From the NCBI RefSeq assembly GCF_000377645.1, contig NZ_KB898474.1, positions 106,438 to 170,437 on the forward strand: a stretch of DNA of 64,000 bases. The letters are read 5' to 3'. The notes below the pieces were generated by a model. That model did not search any database. It had not been told where the DNA came from and worked only from the letters and a program-made list of their open reading frames with translations. Each line of letters begins with the position of its first letter. Within the stretch, counting starts at the first letter, position 1. This DNA comes from Thiomonas sp. FB-6 (lineage in GTDB: Bacteria > Pseudomonadota > Gammaproteobacteria > Burkholderiales > Burkholderiaceae_C). The position numbers were made by a program, and so were the translations under genes. Shown piece after piece: positions 55,153 to 64,000 of this stretch.

Positions 55153-57510
55153 ATGGCCATTCATCTCGAGGAATTCCAGGAGTTGTACGGCGAATTGCCG
55201 GGCGCCGCGCAGGAACTGCTGCGCGCATCGTGGACCGAGGCCGCGCGCGCCTTCTCGCCGCGCGGCCTGGACAACTACCTCAAGGGCGCGCTCGCGCTCC
55301 ACCAGCTCGGACGCGGCGAGCAACTCGTCGTCACCTACCTGCAGTCCATGCCGGAGCTGGCGCGCGCGGTGGGCGATGACGTGCTTCCCGAGCTGGTCAA
55401 CTTCCTGCTGGCGATGGCCTCCAAGACCTCCGGCGCGGTGCTGGCGCTGATCGCGGGAACCGCGCCGCAGGCCGCGCGCCGGCTGGGTGACGACGAGTTG
55501 CTTCGCCAGTACCTCAATGTGCTGTCGCTGATGCTGGCGCAGGTGCCGCGCGCACTGCGTCCGATGCTCGAGCATCTGGACCAGCTGCTGTCCCAGCTCA
55601 CCCTGGGGGGGCTGCGGCGCTGGGTGCAGTGGGGCGCGCAGGCCTACAAGACCGATTTCGAGGGCCAGCAGGCCTACTTCTCGCTGCGCAGCGCCGATGC
55701 CTTGTCGGTGCTGCAGCAGGAGCGCAAGGGCACGCTGTTCGTGCAGGTGCAGCGCCGGCTCAACATCTATCTGCGCGCGATGTGGGGGCGCGACGTGTTC
55801 CTGCGCCCCACCGCGGGCGACTACGAGAACCGCGAGGGCCTGCGCCCCTTCATCGAGGGCCATGTCGTGCACCTGGCCGACGCCTACGACGATTGGCGTC
55901 CACTCGGCGCCGACACGCCCGAGCCGCAGGTGGTGGGCGGGCTGGAGTTGTACCGCGCGGCCGCCAACCATGCCACCGCGCACCTGGTGTTCACGCGCCG
56001 CGCGCTGTCCATGCAGGAGCTCTCGCCGCTGCAGATCGCGCTGGTGGAGCTGATCGAGGACGCGCGCGTGGAGCAGCTGGCCATCGAGCGCTTCCCGAAC
56101 ATGCGTGCGTCGTGGCTGGCCCTGCATCCCGTGCCCGATGCGGGGGAGCCGGCGCGCGTGGGCGATCTGCTCAACCGCCTGGCCCGCGCCCTGCTGGAGC
56201 CCGGCGTGGCGGACCCGCATCCGTGGGTTCGCCGCGGCGTGGAACTGTTGCGCGCCCAGGCTGATCTCGGCGAGCGCCAGCTCAGCCGCCGCGTCGGCGT
56301 GGAGCTGGCGCACGCGCTGGCGGATCTGGATCTGCCCGAATACAACCGGCGCCTGGACGGGCTGCGCGCCCCGTACCGCGACGACAACCGCGCCGTGTGG
56401 GCGCTCGAGGGCTACGACGAGGCGCTGGCGCTGCAGGCGAGCTGGGAGGCGCGCGCCCAGGTGCGCCGCAAGGTCGGCCTGATGGAGATGGTCAACGAGG
56501 TGGATTGCGAGCTCGCCGGCGACGACGCCCAGGAAGTGTGGGTGCTGCCCACCGAGTTCTATCTCGACCAGGAGGACGTGACCATCAACGCCCTGGAGGG
56601 CCGGCCGGCGGTGTCCGAACCCTTCCACTATCCCGAGTGGGACTACCAGATCCAGCTCGAGCGTCCCAGTTGGGCGACCGTGCTGGAGCGCCAGGCGCCG
56701 CTGGGCGATCTGGCGCGCATCGACGCCATCCTGGCCGAGCACAAGCCGGTAGCCTCGCGCCTGAAATTCCTCATCGAATCCATGGTGCCGCAGGGCCTGC
56801 AGCGCATGCGCCGCCAGCGCGACGGAGACGACATCGACCTCGACGCGGCGGTGCGCGCGATGAGCGACCTGCGCATGGGCGTGTCGCCCGATCCCCGCTG
56901 CATGGTGCGGCTCAAGCGCGCGCAGCGCGACCTCGCGGTGATGGTGCTGCTCGATCTGTCCGAGTCGTCGAACGACAAGGTGCGCGGCCAGGACTACAGC
57001 GTGCTCGACCTGACGCGCTCGGCCACCGTGCTATTGGCCGACGCGCTGGAGCGCATTGGCGATCCCTTCGCCATCCACGGATTCTGTTCCGACGGCCGTC
57101 ACGACGTGCAGTACTACCGCTTCAAGGATTTCGATCAGCCCTACGGCGAGCTGGCCAAGGCGCGCCTGGCCGGCATGCGGGGCAGCTATTCGACCCGCAT
57201 GGGCGCGGCGCTGCGCCACGCCGGGCAGCATCTGGCGCGCCAGGCCAAGCGCCGCAAGATCTGCTTCGTGGTCACTGACGGCGAGCCGGCGGACAACGAC
57301 GTGCGCGATCCGCAGTACCTGCGCCACGACACGCGCAACGCGGTGGAGGCACTGGGACGCGAGGGCGTCACCGTGTACGCGTTGTCGCTGGATCCGCACG
57401 CCGACGCCTACGTTTCGCACATCTTCGGCAGCCGCAACGTCAGCGTGATCGACAAGGTCGAGCGCCTGCCCGAGAAACTGCCCATGCTGTACATGAGCCT
57501 GACGCGCTGA
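55153..57510 (+). CDS. cbbO: RuBisCO activase adaptor with VWA domain
   Basis: A 785-residue adaptor for the CbbQ ATPase. The N-terminal two thirds are helical; the C-terminal von Willebrand A domain (from about residue 595) has a complete MIDAS: VMVLLDLSESS (DxSxS), the SYSTRMG Thr and FVVTDGEPADND. The VWA domain grips RuBisCO while CbbQ hydrolyses ATP. Length is normal for CbbO. It is followed 56 bp later by cbbR in the same direction. Confidence 0.95.
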   Translation: MAIHLEEFQELYGELPGAAQELLRASWTEAARAFSPRGLDNYLKGALALHQLGRGEQLVVTYLQSMPELARAVGDDVLPELVNFLLAMASKTSGAVLALIAGTAPQAARRLGDDELLRQYLNVLSLMLAQVPRALRPMLEHLDQLLSQLTLGGLRRWVQWGAQAYKTDFEGQQAYFSLRSADALSVLQQERKGTLFVQVQRRLNIYLRAMWGRDVFLRPTAGDYENREGLRPFIEGHVVHLADAYDDWRPLGADTPEPQVVGGLELYRAAANHATAHLVFTRRALSMQELSPLQIALVELIEDARVEQLAIERFPNMRASWLALHPVPDAGEPARVGDLLNRLARALLEPGVADPHPWVRRGVELLRAQADLGERQLSRRVGVELAHALADLDLPEYNRRLDGLRAPYRDDNRAVWALEGYDEALALQASWEARAQVRRKVGLMEMVNEVDCELAGDDAQEVWVLPTEFYLDQEDVTINALEGRPAVSEPFHYPEWDYQIQLERPSWATVLERQAPLGDLARIDAILAEHKPVASRLKFLIESMVPQGLQRMRRQRDGDDIDLDAAVRAMSDLRMGVSPDPRCMVRLKRAQRDLAVMVLLDLSESSNDKVRGQDYSVLDLTRSATVLLADALERIGDPFAIHGFCSDGRHDVQYYRFKDFDQPYGELAKARLAGMRGSYSTRMGAALRHAGQHLARQAKRRKICFVVTDGEPADNDVRDPQYLRHDTRNAVEALGREGVTVYALSLDPHADAYVSHIFGSRNVSVIDKVERLPEKLPMLYMSLTR

Positions 57511-57523
57511 GCTCCGTTTCCGG

Positions 57524-57564
57524 TAAAGCGGACTTAAGATTCCCGGGTGGTAATTCAGGGAATC
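57524..57564 (+). promoter_or_regulatory. T-N11-A box and hairpin in front of cbbR
   Basis: TAAAGCGGACTTA (57524-57536) is a T-N11-A box like the one before cbbL. Next, GATTCCC (57538-57544) and GGGAATC (57558-57564) are perfect inverted arms; the right arm contains the AGGGA ribosome binding site of cbbR, which the hairpin would hide. Confidence 0.5.
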
Positions 57565-57566
57565 GA

Positions 57567-58547
57567 ATGAAAAACGTCACGCTGCGCCAGCTGCGGGTGT
57601 TCAACGCCGCGGCGCGTCACCTGCATTTCGGCAAGGCCGCGCAGGAGATGCACCTGACCCCGCCGGCGGTGTCCATCCAGATCCGCGAACTCGAGGCGCA
57701 GGTCGGGCTGCCCTTGTTCGAGCGCCAGGGCAAGTCGGTCAGCCTGAGCCCGGCCGGCGAGTATTTCCTGGTCTATGCGCGCAAGATCCTGGCCACGTTG
57801 AAGGACGCCGAGGACGCGATGGCGCGGCTGCGCGGCCTGAAGACCGGGCGCCTGACCATCGGCATGGTCAGCACCGCGCAGTACTTCGTCCCGCGCCTGC
57901 TCGCGCGCTTCCACGAAAGCCATCCTTACCTGGACGTGCGCCTGGCCGTGGGCAACCGCGCGCAGCTGATCGAGCAGTTGCAGAACAGCGAGCTGGACCT
58001 GGCCATCATGGGCCAGCCGCCGAAGGAGATGGATACCCGCGCCGAGGTGTTCGCGGCGCACCCGATGGGCGTGGTGGTGCCGCCGGGACACGAGCTGGCG
58101 CGCGGCGGACCGCACGGGCCGGAACTGCTCGCGCAATTCAACTTCATCATGCGCGAGCCGGGTTCGGGCACGCGCGCGACCCTGGAGGAATACCTGCTGC
58201 GCCACCGCGTGGAGCTGCAGATGTGGACCGAGATGCCGAGCAACGAAAGCATCAAGCAGGCGGTCATGGCCGGAATGGGTATCAGTTTCCTGTCGCTGCA
58301 CACGGTCGGCCTGGAGCTGCGCGACCGGCTGCTGGTGGTGCCGCCCATGCAGGGCATGCCGGTGCTGCGTCGCTGGTACGCGGTGAACAGCCAGTCCAAG
58401 CTGCATTCGCCGGCGGCCGAGACCTTCCGGCTGTTCGTGCTCGAACACGGCGAGACCTTCCTGGCCGAGACCTTCGGCCTGCCCGAGGCGGCGCCGGAGC
58501 CCGAACGCCCGCGCGGCACGGCAGCCGGGCCGCACACGGCGCGCTGA
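57567..58547 (+). CDS. cbbR: LysR-family regulator of CO2 fixation
   Basis: A 326-residue LysR-type activator with an N-terminal winged helix (VFNAAARHLHFGKAAQEMHL, then TPPAVSIQIRELEAQVGLPLFER) and an effector domain with the CbbR-typical GRLTIGMVSTAQYFVPRLL and DLAIMGQPPKEMDTRAEVFAAHP. It should activate cbbLSQO in response to Calvin-cycle metabolites or NADPH. It is downstream of and codirectional with cbbO; in many bacteria cbbR is instead divergent from cbbL. Confidence 0.95.
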   Translation: MKNVTLRQLRVFNAAARHLHFGKAAQEMHLTPPAVSIQIRELEAQVGLPLFERQGKSVSLSPAGEYFLVYARKILATLKDAEDAMARLRGLKTGRLTIGMVSTAQYFVPRLLARFHESHPYLDVRLAVGNRAQLIEQLQNSELDLAIMGQPPKEMDTRAEVFAAHPMGVVVPPGHELARGGPHGPELLAQFNFIMREPGSGTRATLEEYLLRHRVELQMWTEMPSNESIKQAVMAGMGISFLSLHTVGLELRDRLLVVPPMQGMPVLRRWYAVNSQSKLHSPAAETFRLFVLEHGETFLAETFGLPEAAPEPERPRGTAAGPHTAR

Positions 58548-58563
58548 GCGGCGCGTCCGCGCC

Positions 58564-60606
58564 TCAGCTGCCGACGATCGAAGCCTCCAGCCAGTCGCTG
58601 ATGTGCTGGCTGGCCTGGTCCACCTCCTCGCCCCGGTGCAGTTGCTCGTGCCAGCGCGCCACCGCCTCGTCGCGCGGCGCGGCGCAGCGCAGGAAGGCGG
58701 TCAGCGGACAGGTCGCCAGGTCGGTGTGCGAGGGCGGCACGTGCAGCGCCCGCACGTAGCGCCAGTGGTAGGCCAGCGCGCCGAGGTGGCTGCTTACCGA
58801 GGCCTGCGTCGGCTGGGGGCGAAACTCCCGCAGCCAGCGCGAGGCCTGCTCCGGCGGCAAGGGCCGGCACAATCCGAAACCCTGGCCCATCGTGGCCCCC
58901 AGCAGGCTGACCGCCTCGACCGCGTCGGCGTCCTCCAGGCCCTCGACCACGGCCGCGCGCCGCAGGTCGTGGGCCACCTGGATCAGCGAGCCCACCAGGC
59001 TGATGACCCGCAGCGGATACGTGCGCAGCGTGGCCAGCAGGCCCTGGTCGATCTTGATCACGTCGAAGGGCAGGCGCGACAGGCGCTCGAGGCTGCTGTA
59101 GCCCGAGCCCAGGTCGTCCATCGACAGGCGTACGCCGAGGCCCGCGAGCTGCTCGATGCCCACGCGCTGCGAATCCGAGTGCAGTTCCTGGGTCTCCAGC
59201 AACTCGATATGCAGGCGCTCGGGCTCCACGCCCCGGCTGCGCAGGGCCTCGTCCACCCAGCGCGTGCAATCGGGGTTCAGCAGGGTCGAGGGAGGCAGGT
59301 TGATGGAGATGCCCAGGCGCGCGAAACGCGCAGCCTGCCCGCTGAGCTCGACCAGCCAGTCCAGGGCCTGCCCCAGGCCGAGCTGGAACAGGCGGTCCAG
59401 TTCGGCGTGGCCCAGCAGCGGCAGGAACTGGCCCGGCGGCACCACGCTGCCGTCGGGCATGTGCAGCCGCGCCAGCGCCTCCACCGCGTCGACCTCGCCG
59501 CTGCGCAGGTCGAACACCGGTTGCAGGTGCATGCGCAGGCCTCCCGTGAACATGCATGCACGATAGGCTTCGGCCCGTTCCTCGGGCAAGGCGAAGCCGC
59601 TCGGGCTGCGGCTGGACCGCCAGGTCTGCTCCCAGCGGCGCTGCAGGCCCTGGCCGAATTCGCGCATCCAGTCCGCCTCGAACTGATTCGGGTAGGCCCC
59701 GTACAGGTACAGGCAGGCCGCCACGTTGCCGGCTTCGTCGCATACCGGCAGCGCGAAGGTCGACTGCACCCTCAGCCGGGTCGCCTGCCCGTTCCAGAAG
59801 CCCAGGCGCGGGTCCGCGGCGTAGTTGGGCGTGCTCTGCGCCAGCCCGCTGCGCCAGGCCAGCGCCACCAGGCCCTGGCCGCGCGGTGTTTGCGAGTCGA
59901 TGAGCACGCTGGTGCCGGGATCGCGCATGACCTCGGTGATCTCCCGGGCCTGCGGACCGGCGCTGCGCTCGACCGTCAGCACGCCTTGCTGATCCAGGCG
60001 CAGCAGCAGCGCGGCGCGCACCCCCGGTAGCGCGCCCAGCACTTCCAGTTCCTCGGCCGAGGCATCCGCCCACGCGGCGCCGGCGCGCACGTACGGGCGC
60101 GCCAGCAGGCGCCAGTAGGCGCCGAGCACGCGTTCGGTCGCATCGGTCTGGCCCTCGATGTCGTCGTGCAGGCGCTGCTCCACGATGCGCGACAGCGCGT
60201 GGCGATCCTCGGCGCTCAGCCCGGTGCGCGACCCGAGCCGGGCCAGCAGGCCGCCGTACTGCGCCTGCGAGCGCACCAGCATGGATCCGCCCACCCCGAC
60301 CAGCGCATGCACGCGCCCCACCGCCTCGGCGCGCTGGCGCAGTTGGTCGCGCGTGGTGCCGGGGTGCACCAGGAACTGCAGGTGCGCGGCCTGGCGGGCC
60401 TTCAGGCTGCGCAACTGTTCGGCGCTGAGCGCCTCCAGGATGCGCGCGCTCTGCGGCTCGCGGGCCAGGCCCTGGTAGAAGGCCTCCACGAATTCCGTGC
60501 CGGCCTGCGCGAAATGCTCCGCCGCGTTTTCCAGCAATGCCGCGGCCCGAAGCCCGTAGGGCTGCTCGGCCGCTTCCGGCCCCAGGGCCTGCTGATTGTC
60601 TCGCAT
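58564..60606 (-). CDS. Globin-GAF-EAL cyclic-di-GMP phosphodiesterase
   Basis: A 680-residue cytoplasmic protein. Residues about 20-165 form a helical globin-sensor-like domain with candidate proximal His75 (RQAAHLQFLV) and AVGRVHALVGV; 175-330 is a GAF domain; 345-595 an EAL domain (EAL 376-378, INLPPSTLL, IELLETQ, MDDLGSGYSSL, KID, VVEGLED); 600-675 a tail starting SSHLGALAYHW. The whole length aligns with residues about 680-1335 of the protein at 21430-25446, so the two are paralogues and this one lacks the GAF-GAF-PAS-GGDEF half. It probably degrades cyclic di-GMP in response to a heme ligand. It is convergent with cbbR (16 bp). Confidence 0.85.
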   Translation of the reverse strand: MRDNQQALGPEAAEQPYGLRAAALLENAAEHFAQAGTEFVEAFYQGLAREPQSARILEALSAEQLRSLKARQAAHLQFLVHPGTTRDQLRQRAEAVGRVHALVGVGGSMLVRSQAQYGGLLARLGSRTGLSAEDRHALSRIVEQRLHDDIEGQTDATERVLGAYWRLLARPYVRAGAAWADASAEELEVLGALPGVRAALLLRLDQQGVLTVERSAGPQAREITEVMRDPGTSVLIDSQTPRGQGLVALAWRSGLAQSTPNYAADPRLGFWNGQATRLRVQSTFALPVCDEAGNVAACLYLYGAYPNQFEADWMREFGQGLQRRWEQTWRSSRSPSGFALPEERAEAYRACMFTGGLRMHLQPVFDLRSGEVDAVEALARLHMPDGSVVPPGQFLPLLGHAELDRLFQLGLGQALDWLVELSGQAARFARLGISINLPPSTLLNPDCTRWVDEALRSRGVEPERLHIELLETQELHSDSQRVGIEQLAGLGVRLSMDDLGSGYSSLERLSRLPFDVIKIDQGLLATLRTYPLRVISLVGSLIQVAHDLRRAAVVEGLEDADAVEAVSLLGATMGQGFGLCRPLPPEQASRWLREFRPQPTQASVSSHLGALAYHWRYVRALHVPPSHTDLATCPLTAFLRCAAPRDEAVARWHEQLHRGEEVDQASQHISDWLEASIVGS

Positions 60607-60663
60607 GCGCTGGAAGATAGCGCTTTCCGCCGTCCTGCAAAACCCGTGGCGAATCCTGGCCCG

Positions 60664-61407
60664 TCAACTCGGGCATCGGCGCAACGCTGAGGCCCTGGCG
60701 GCCTGCCGGGCGGCTCGCGCCTGCCCTGGGTCGATGCCGGTGGCGCGCTGGAAGTCCGCGTCGAGGCGGCGCAGCAGCGCCGGGTCGCTCGGCTTCACGG
60801 CCTTGGGCCCTGCTCCGGGCGGTGAGACCAGTTCGTCCGAATACCCCGGGTTGATGCCGAAGGCGCAGACCTGCCCGTCCGAGAATTGCTCGTAGAGCGT
60901 GTAGGGCGAACCGTCCGGCTGCAGGTTCAGCAGCACCCGGTTCCCGTTCATGCTGTCGGGAATGTCGCAGGTGTGGACTCCGGGAAAGCTGCGCATGCCG
61001 TACTTGGAGCCGTCGGCCAGGCGCAGGTTCAGCGAGATCGCGTCCTCGGTACGGGGAGTCTCGTTGTAGGTGTAGCGCTGCCAGTTCGTGGAGGCGCCCG
61101 GCTGGAGGATCGGCGTGGGGGTGATCTGCTCCGCATAGGTCTCGCCGAACACGATCAGGTTCGAGATGCTCGCGTCGAGGCCGTAGTTGGCCATCTGCAG
61201 GCTGTAGTCGAAGGGCGCCGGCGTATGGTTGACGAAGGACACGTAGACCCACGGAGGGGTGTCGCTCGCGGCTGCGGAAGCGGCGGATGCCGGGGAGGCA
61301 GCCGGTACTCCGGGCGCCGCCCATGCGGCATCCGCGGAGACCGCGGCCGCGATGCAACTGGCGAGCAGCATCGCGGCGAAGGAGAGGGTACGCTGAGGTT
61401 TTGACAT
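60664..61407 (-). CDS. Secreted protein, function unknown
   Basis: A 247-residue exported protein. A signal peptide (MSKPQRTLSF, then AAMLLASCIAAAVSADAAWA) is followed by an Ala/Ser/Pro-rich linker and a beta-rich body (WVYVSFVNHTPAPFDYSLQM, then NLIVFGETYAEQI). Two mature cysteines (HTCDIPDS and GQVCAFGIN) may form a disulfide. The last 50 residues are helical and basic. I do not recognise the family. It lies on the same strand as, and upstream of, the globin-GAF-EAL gene (57 bp). Confidence 0.6.
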   Translation of the reverse strand: MSKPQRTLSFAAMLLASCIAAAVSADAAWAAPGVPAASPASAASAAASDTPPWVYVSFVNHTPAPFDYSLQMANYGLDASISNLIVFGETYAEQITPTPILQPGASTNWQRYTYNETPRTEDAISLNLRLADGSKYGMRSFPGVHTCDIPDSMNGNRVLLNLQPDGSPYTLYEQFSDGQVCAFGINPGYSDELVSPPGAGPKAVKPSDPALLRRLDADFQRATGIDPGQARAARQAARASALRRCPS

Positions 61408-61516
61408 GATGGGCTCCTTGAGTCTGGAGATTGTCCGGATCCTCCCAAGACCTTGGAGTCCATGACACCCATATGTGTACCCAGCCTGGGGTCACCTTCG
61501 CCCCAGCCTGCCTCGC

Positions 61517-62274
61517 TCAGTTGCGCAGCCGGTACCCGGTGCGGAAGATCCAGGCCACGACCGCCAGCGCGATGCCCAGGAAGACCAGGGTCATCGCCAG
61601 GCTGAGTCCCACGCCCACGTCGGCGGTGCCGTAGAAGCTCCAGCGGAAGCCGCTGATCAGGTAGACCACCGGGTTGAACAGCGCCACCGTATGCCACACC
61701 CCGGGCAGCATGTCGATGGAGTAGAAGCTGCCGCCGAGGAAGGTCAGCGGGGTGATGATCAGCAGGGGCACGACCTGCAGCTTCTCGAAGCCGTCGGCCC
61801 AGATGCCGATGATGAAGCCCACCAGGCTGAAGGTCACCGCGGTCAGCAGCAGGAAGGCGACCATCCACAGCGGGTGTTCCACGCGCAGCGGCACGAACAG
61901 CCCGGCGGTGGCGAGGATGATCAGCCCCAGCGCCACCGACTTGGAGGCCGCGGCGCCGACGTAGCTCAGCACGATCTCCAGGAACGACACGGGCGCCGAC
62001 AGCAGTTCGTAGATGGTCCCGGTGAATTTCGGGAAATAGATCCCGAAGGAGGCGTTGGAAATGCTCTGGGTCAGCAGCGACAGCATGATCAGCCCGGGGA
62101 CGATGAAGGCCCCGTAGCTGACGCCGCCGACGTCCTGCATGCGCGAGCCGATGGCCGCGCCGAACACGATGAAATACAGCGAGGTGGAGATCACCGGCGA
62201 GATCACGCTTTGCATGATGGTGCGCAGCGTGCGCGCCATCTCCTGGCGGTAGATCACGCGGACCGCGTAGCCGT

Positions 62275-62278
<4 letters not shown>
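61517..62278 (-). CDS. ABC-2 type transporter permease
   Basis: A 253-residue inner-membrane protein with six predicted helices. The N-terminal [23 protein letters not shown] and the later [20 protein letters not shown] are typical of ABC-2 permeases close to YadH. Its ATG at 62278 overlaps the stop of the ATPase gene. The pair should form an exporter; the cargo is unknown. Confidence 0.92.
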
Positions 62279-63231
<953 letters not shown>

Positions 63232-63496
63232 GGCCGAGAGGTTACCAGGGGGTGGCGATGCGTGCCGGGGCGGAATTCCGCCGCGTCCGTGCGGTCATTG
63301 TTACCGTTTCCGCCGCTCGGGCCGGCGCCGGCGGGCGCCTCTCCCGAGGTAGACAGAGGGGCTTTCGCGTGCCCCGTCGCCTGGCATGGGCCTTGCTTGC
63401 CAGGGGCGCGTTCGTCGCCGCACGAGCGTCGGAGCCAGGCTCGCGTTTGCATCGCGGCGGCGACCATCATCCTTACTACAACCGGAGACATCCGAC
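63232..63496. promoter_or_regulatory. Divergent region with an inverted repeat
   Basis: These 265 bp hold no clear gene. CCTGGCA (63380-63386) and TGCCAGG (63398-63404) are perfect 7-bp inverted arms 11 bp apart, about 95 bp before the binding-protein ATG, a possible operator. GCCGGCGCCGGC (63321-63332) is a perfect palindrome but could be chance in such GC-rich DNA. Confidence 0.35.
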
Positions 63497-64000
63497 ATGC
63501 AAGCCCAACCCAAGCGCGCCCTGCGTCGCATCGCCAAGTCCGTCGCCGCCTCGCTGGCGCTGGCCGGCGCCAGTTTTGCCGCCCACGCGGCCACGGCCCC
63601 GGCGCAGATCAAGATCGGCACGCTGTACGCCAGCACGGGCCCCTTCGCGGTGGCCTCGCAGGGGCAGTTCGAAGGCCTGAAGTTCTGGGCCGAGGCGGTG
63701 AACAAGGACGGCGGGGTGTTCGTCAAGGCCTTCGGCAAGAAGATCCCGGTCAAGATCGTGGCCTACGACGACCAGAGCTCCACGTCGACGGCGACCACGC
63801 TGTACAACCAGCTGATCACGCAGGACAAGGTGGACGTGCTGGTGGCCGATTTCGGCTCGGTGCTGACCTCGGTGGCGGTGCCGCTGGCGGCCGAGCACCA
63901 CATGCTGCTGATCGACCCGACCGGCTCGGGGGCGAACTTCTTCACCAAGAAGACCGATTACCTGGCCGACGTGAGCATTCCGGCCTCCACCGTGTGGCCG
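63497..64000 (+). CDS. Branched-chain-type periplasmic binding protein, 3' partial
   Basis: The first 168 residues of a Peripla_BP_6-type binding protein, cut by the window end. The signal peptide (RRIAKSVAASLALAGASFAA, HAAT) is followed by IKIGTLYASTGPFAVASQGQFEG, the first strand of Liv-type binding proteins, and VLVADFGSVLTSVAVPLAAEHH at the ligand cleft. GGAGACAT gives a ribosome binding site 8-10 nt before the ATG. It differs clearly from the LivK-like protein at 46235, so it has another ligand; its permease and ATPase genes may lie beyond 64000. Confidence 0.88.
   Translation, partial: MQAQPKRALRRIAKSVAASLALAGASFAAHAATAPAQIKIGTLYASTGPFAVASQGQFEGLKFWAEAVNKDGGVFVKAFGKKIPVKIVAYDDQSSTSTATTLYNQLITQDKVDVLVADFGSVLTSVAVPLAAEHHMLLIDPTGSGANFFTKKTDYLADVSIPASTVWP

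Noticed and set aside
52377..55160. Minus-strand frame of about 930 codons opposite cbbL, cbbS and cbbQ
   Set aside because: RuBisCO and CbbQ on the other strand are certain; the antisense translation has no recognisable domain.
52196..58547. Carboxysome-associated RuBisCO
   Set aside because: No shell, CsoS2 or carbonic anhydrase genes are present; cbbQ, cbbO and cbbR follow directly, as in non-carboxysomal form IAq clusters.
57926..61495. Minus-strand frame of about 1190 codons across cbbR and the globin-GAF-EAL gene
   Set aside because: It is in a different frame from the real EAL gene and overlaps cbbR antisense; it is Arg/Pro/Gly-rich with no motifs.
63321..63332. GCCGGCGCCGGC palindrome as an operator
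   Set aside because: Short GC-only palindromes are frequent by chance in DNA of this composition.

Overview
The window is 64 kb of very GC-rich DNA (about 70% or more in most genes) from a Gram-negative bacterium, most likely a betaproteobacterium of the order Burkholderiales. Pointers are a Burkholderiales-type trimeric porin, homogentisate and branched-chain (Liv-type) transport genes, a form IA RuBisCO cluster of the cbbLSQO type without carboxysome genes, and a TsdA-like thiosulfate dehydrogenase. Together these suggest a facultative chemolithoautotroph with a broad organic diet. I would not name a genus. I saw no rRNA, tRNA, CRISPR array or complete insertion sequence.

Layout. 0-4 kb: a 5'-truncated iron-sulfur photolyase, an atypical SDR, a lipoprotein cytochrome c, an orphan oxyanion-binding protein and a small coiled-coil gene. 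4.3-8.8 kb: the homogentisate operon (MBL-fold protein, hmgA, fahA) with an IclR regulator. 9-17.7 kb: a P3A-type ATPase, a fatty acid hydroxylase homologue, a CoA transferase, a PLP ammonia-lyase, tsdA-like cytochrome and an MFS-acyltransferase fusion. 17.8-25.4 kb: a cyclic-di-GMP block of three genes (MASE2-GGDEF, PTS EIIC-EAL and a 1338-residue GAF/PAS/GGDEF/globin/GAF/EAL protein), followed by a long nested inverted repeat. 25.6-31.9 kb: small-metabolism genes, a GATase1-AraC/DJ-1 divergent pair, and a less GC-rich patch with a VOC protein and an Xre/RES toxin-antitoxin pair. 32-37 kb: a six-gene ribose-type sugar operon (rbsR, rbsK, rbsB, one-domain ABC ATPase, rbsC, rbsD/fucU). 37-42.3 kb: SDR, APC transporter with divergent WYL regulator, dadA with divergent Lrp regulator.

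42.3-49.6 kb on the minus strand is one tightly packed operon: alpha/beta hydrolase, porin, livK-, livG-, livF-, livH- and livM-like genes, divergent from an AraC-family activator. It reads as a single route for outer-membrane entry, inner-membrane uptake and hydrolysis of one compound that I cannot name. 50.8-52.2 kb holds a small unknown protein and two copper-related genes. 52.4-58.5 kb is cbbLSQO plus cbbR: RuBisCO, its CbbQO activase and the LysR regulator, preceded by an AT-rich (32% GC) island with a T-N11-A box. 58.5-64 kb has a second globin-GAF-EAL protein paralogous to the C-terminal half of the 1338-residue one, an unknown secreted protein, an ABC-2 exporter pair, and the start of another branched-chain-type binding protein cut by the window end.

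Strongest leads for new biology are the two globin-coupled EAL proteins with a shared uncharacterised tail, the EIIC-EAL fusion with no other PTS part nearby, the hydrolase-porin-liv operon, and the MBL-fold protein with a degenerate metal site in the homogentisate operon. Function calls rest on motif recognition from memory; no database search was run.
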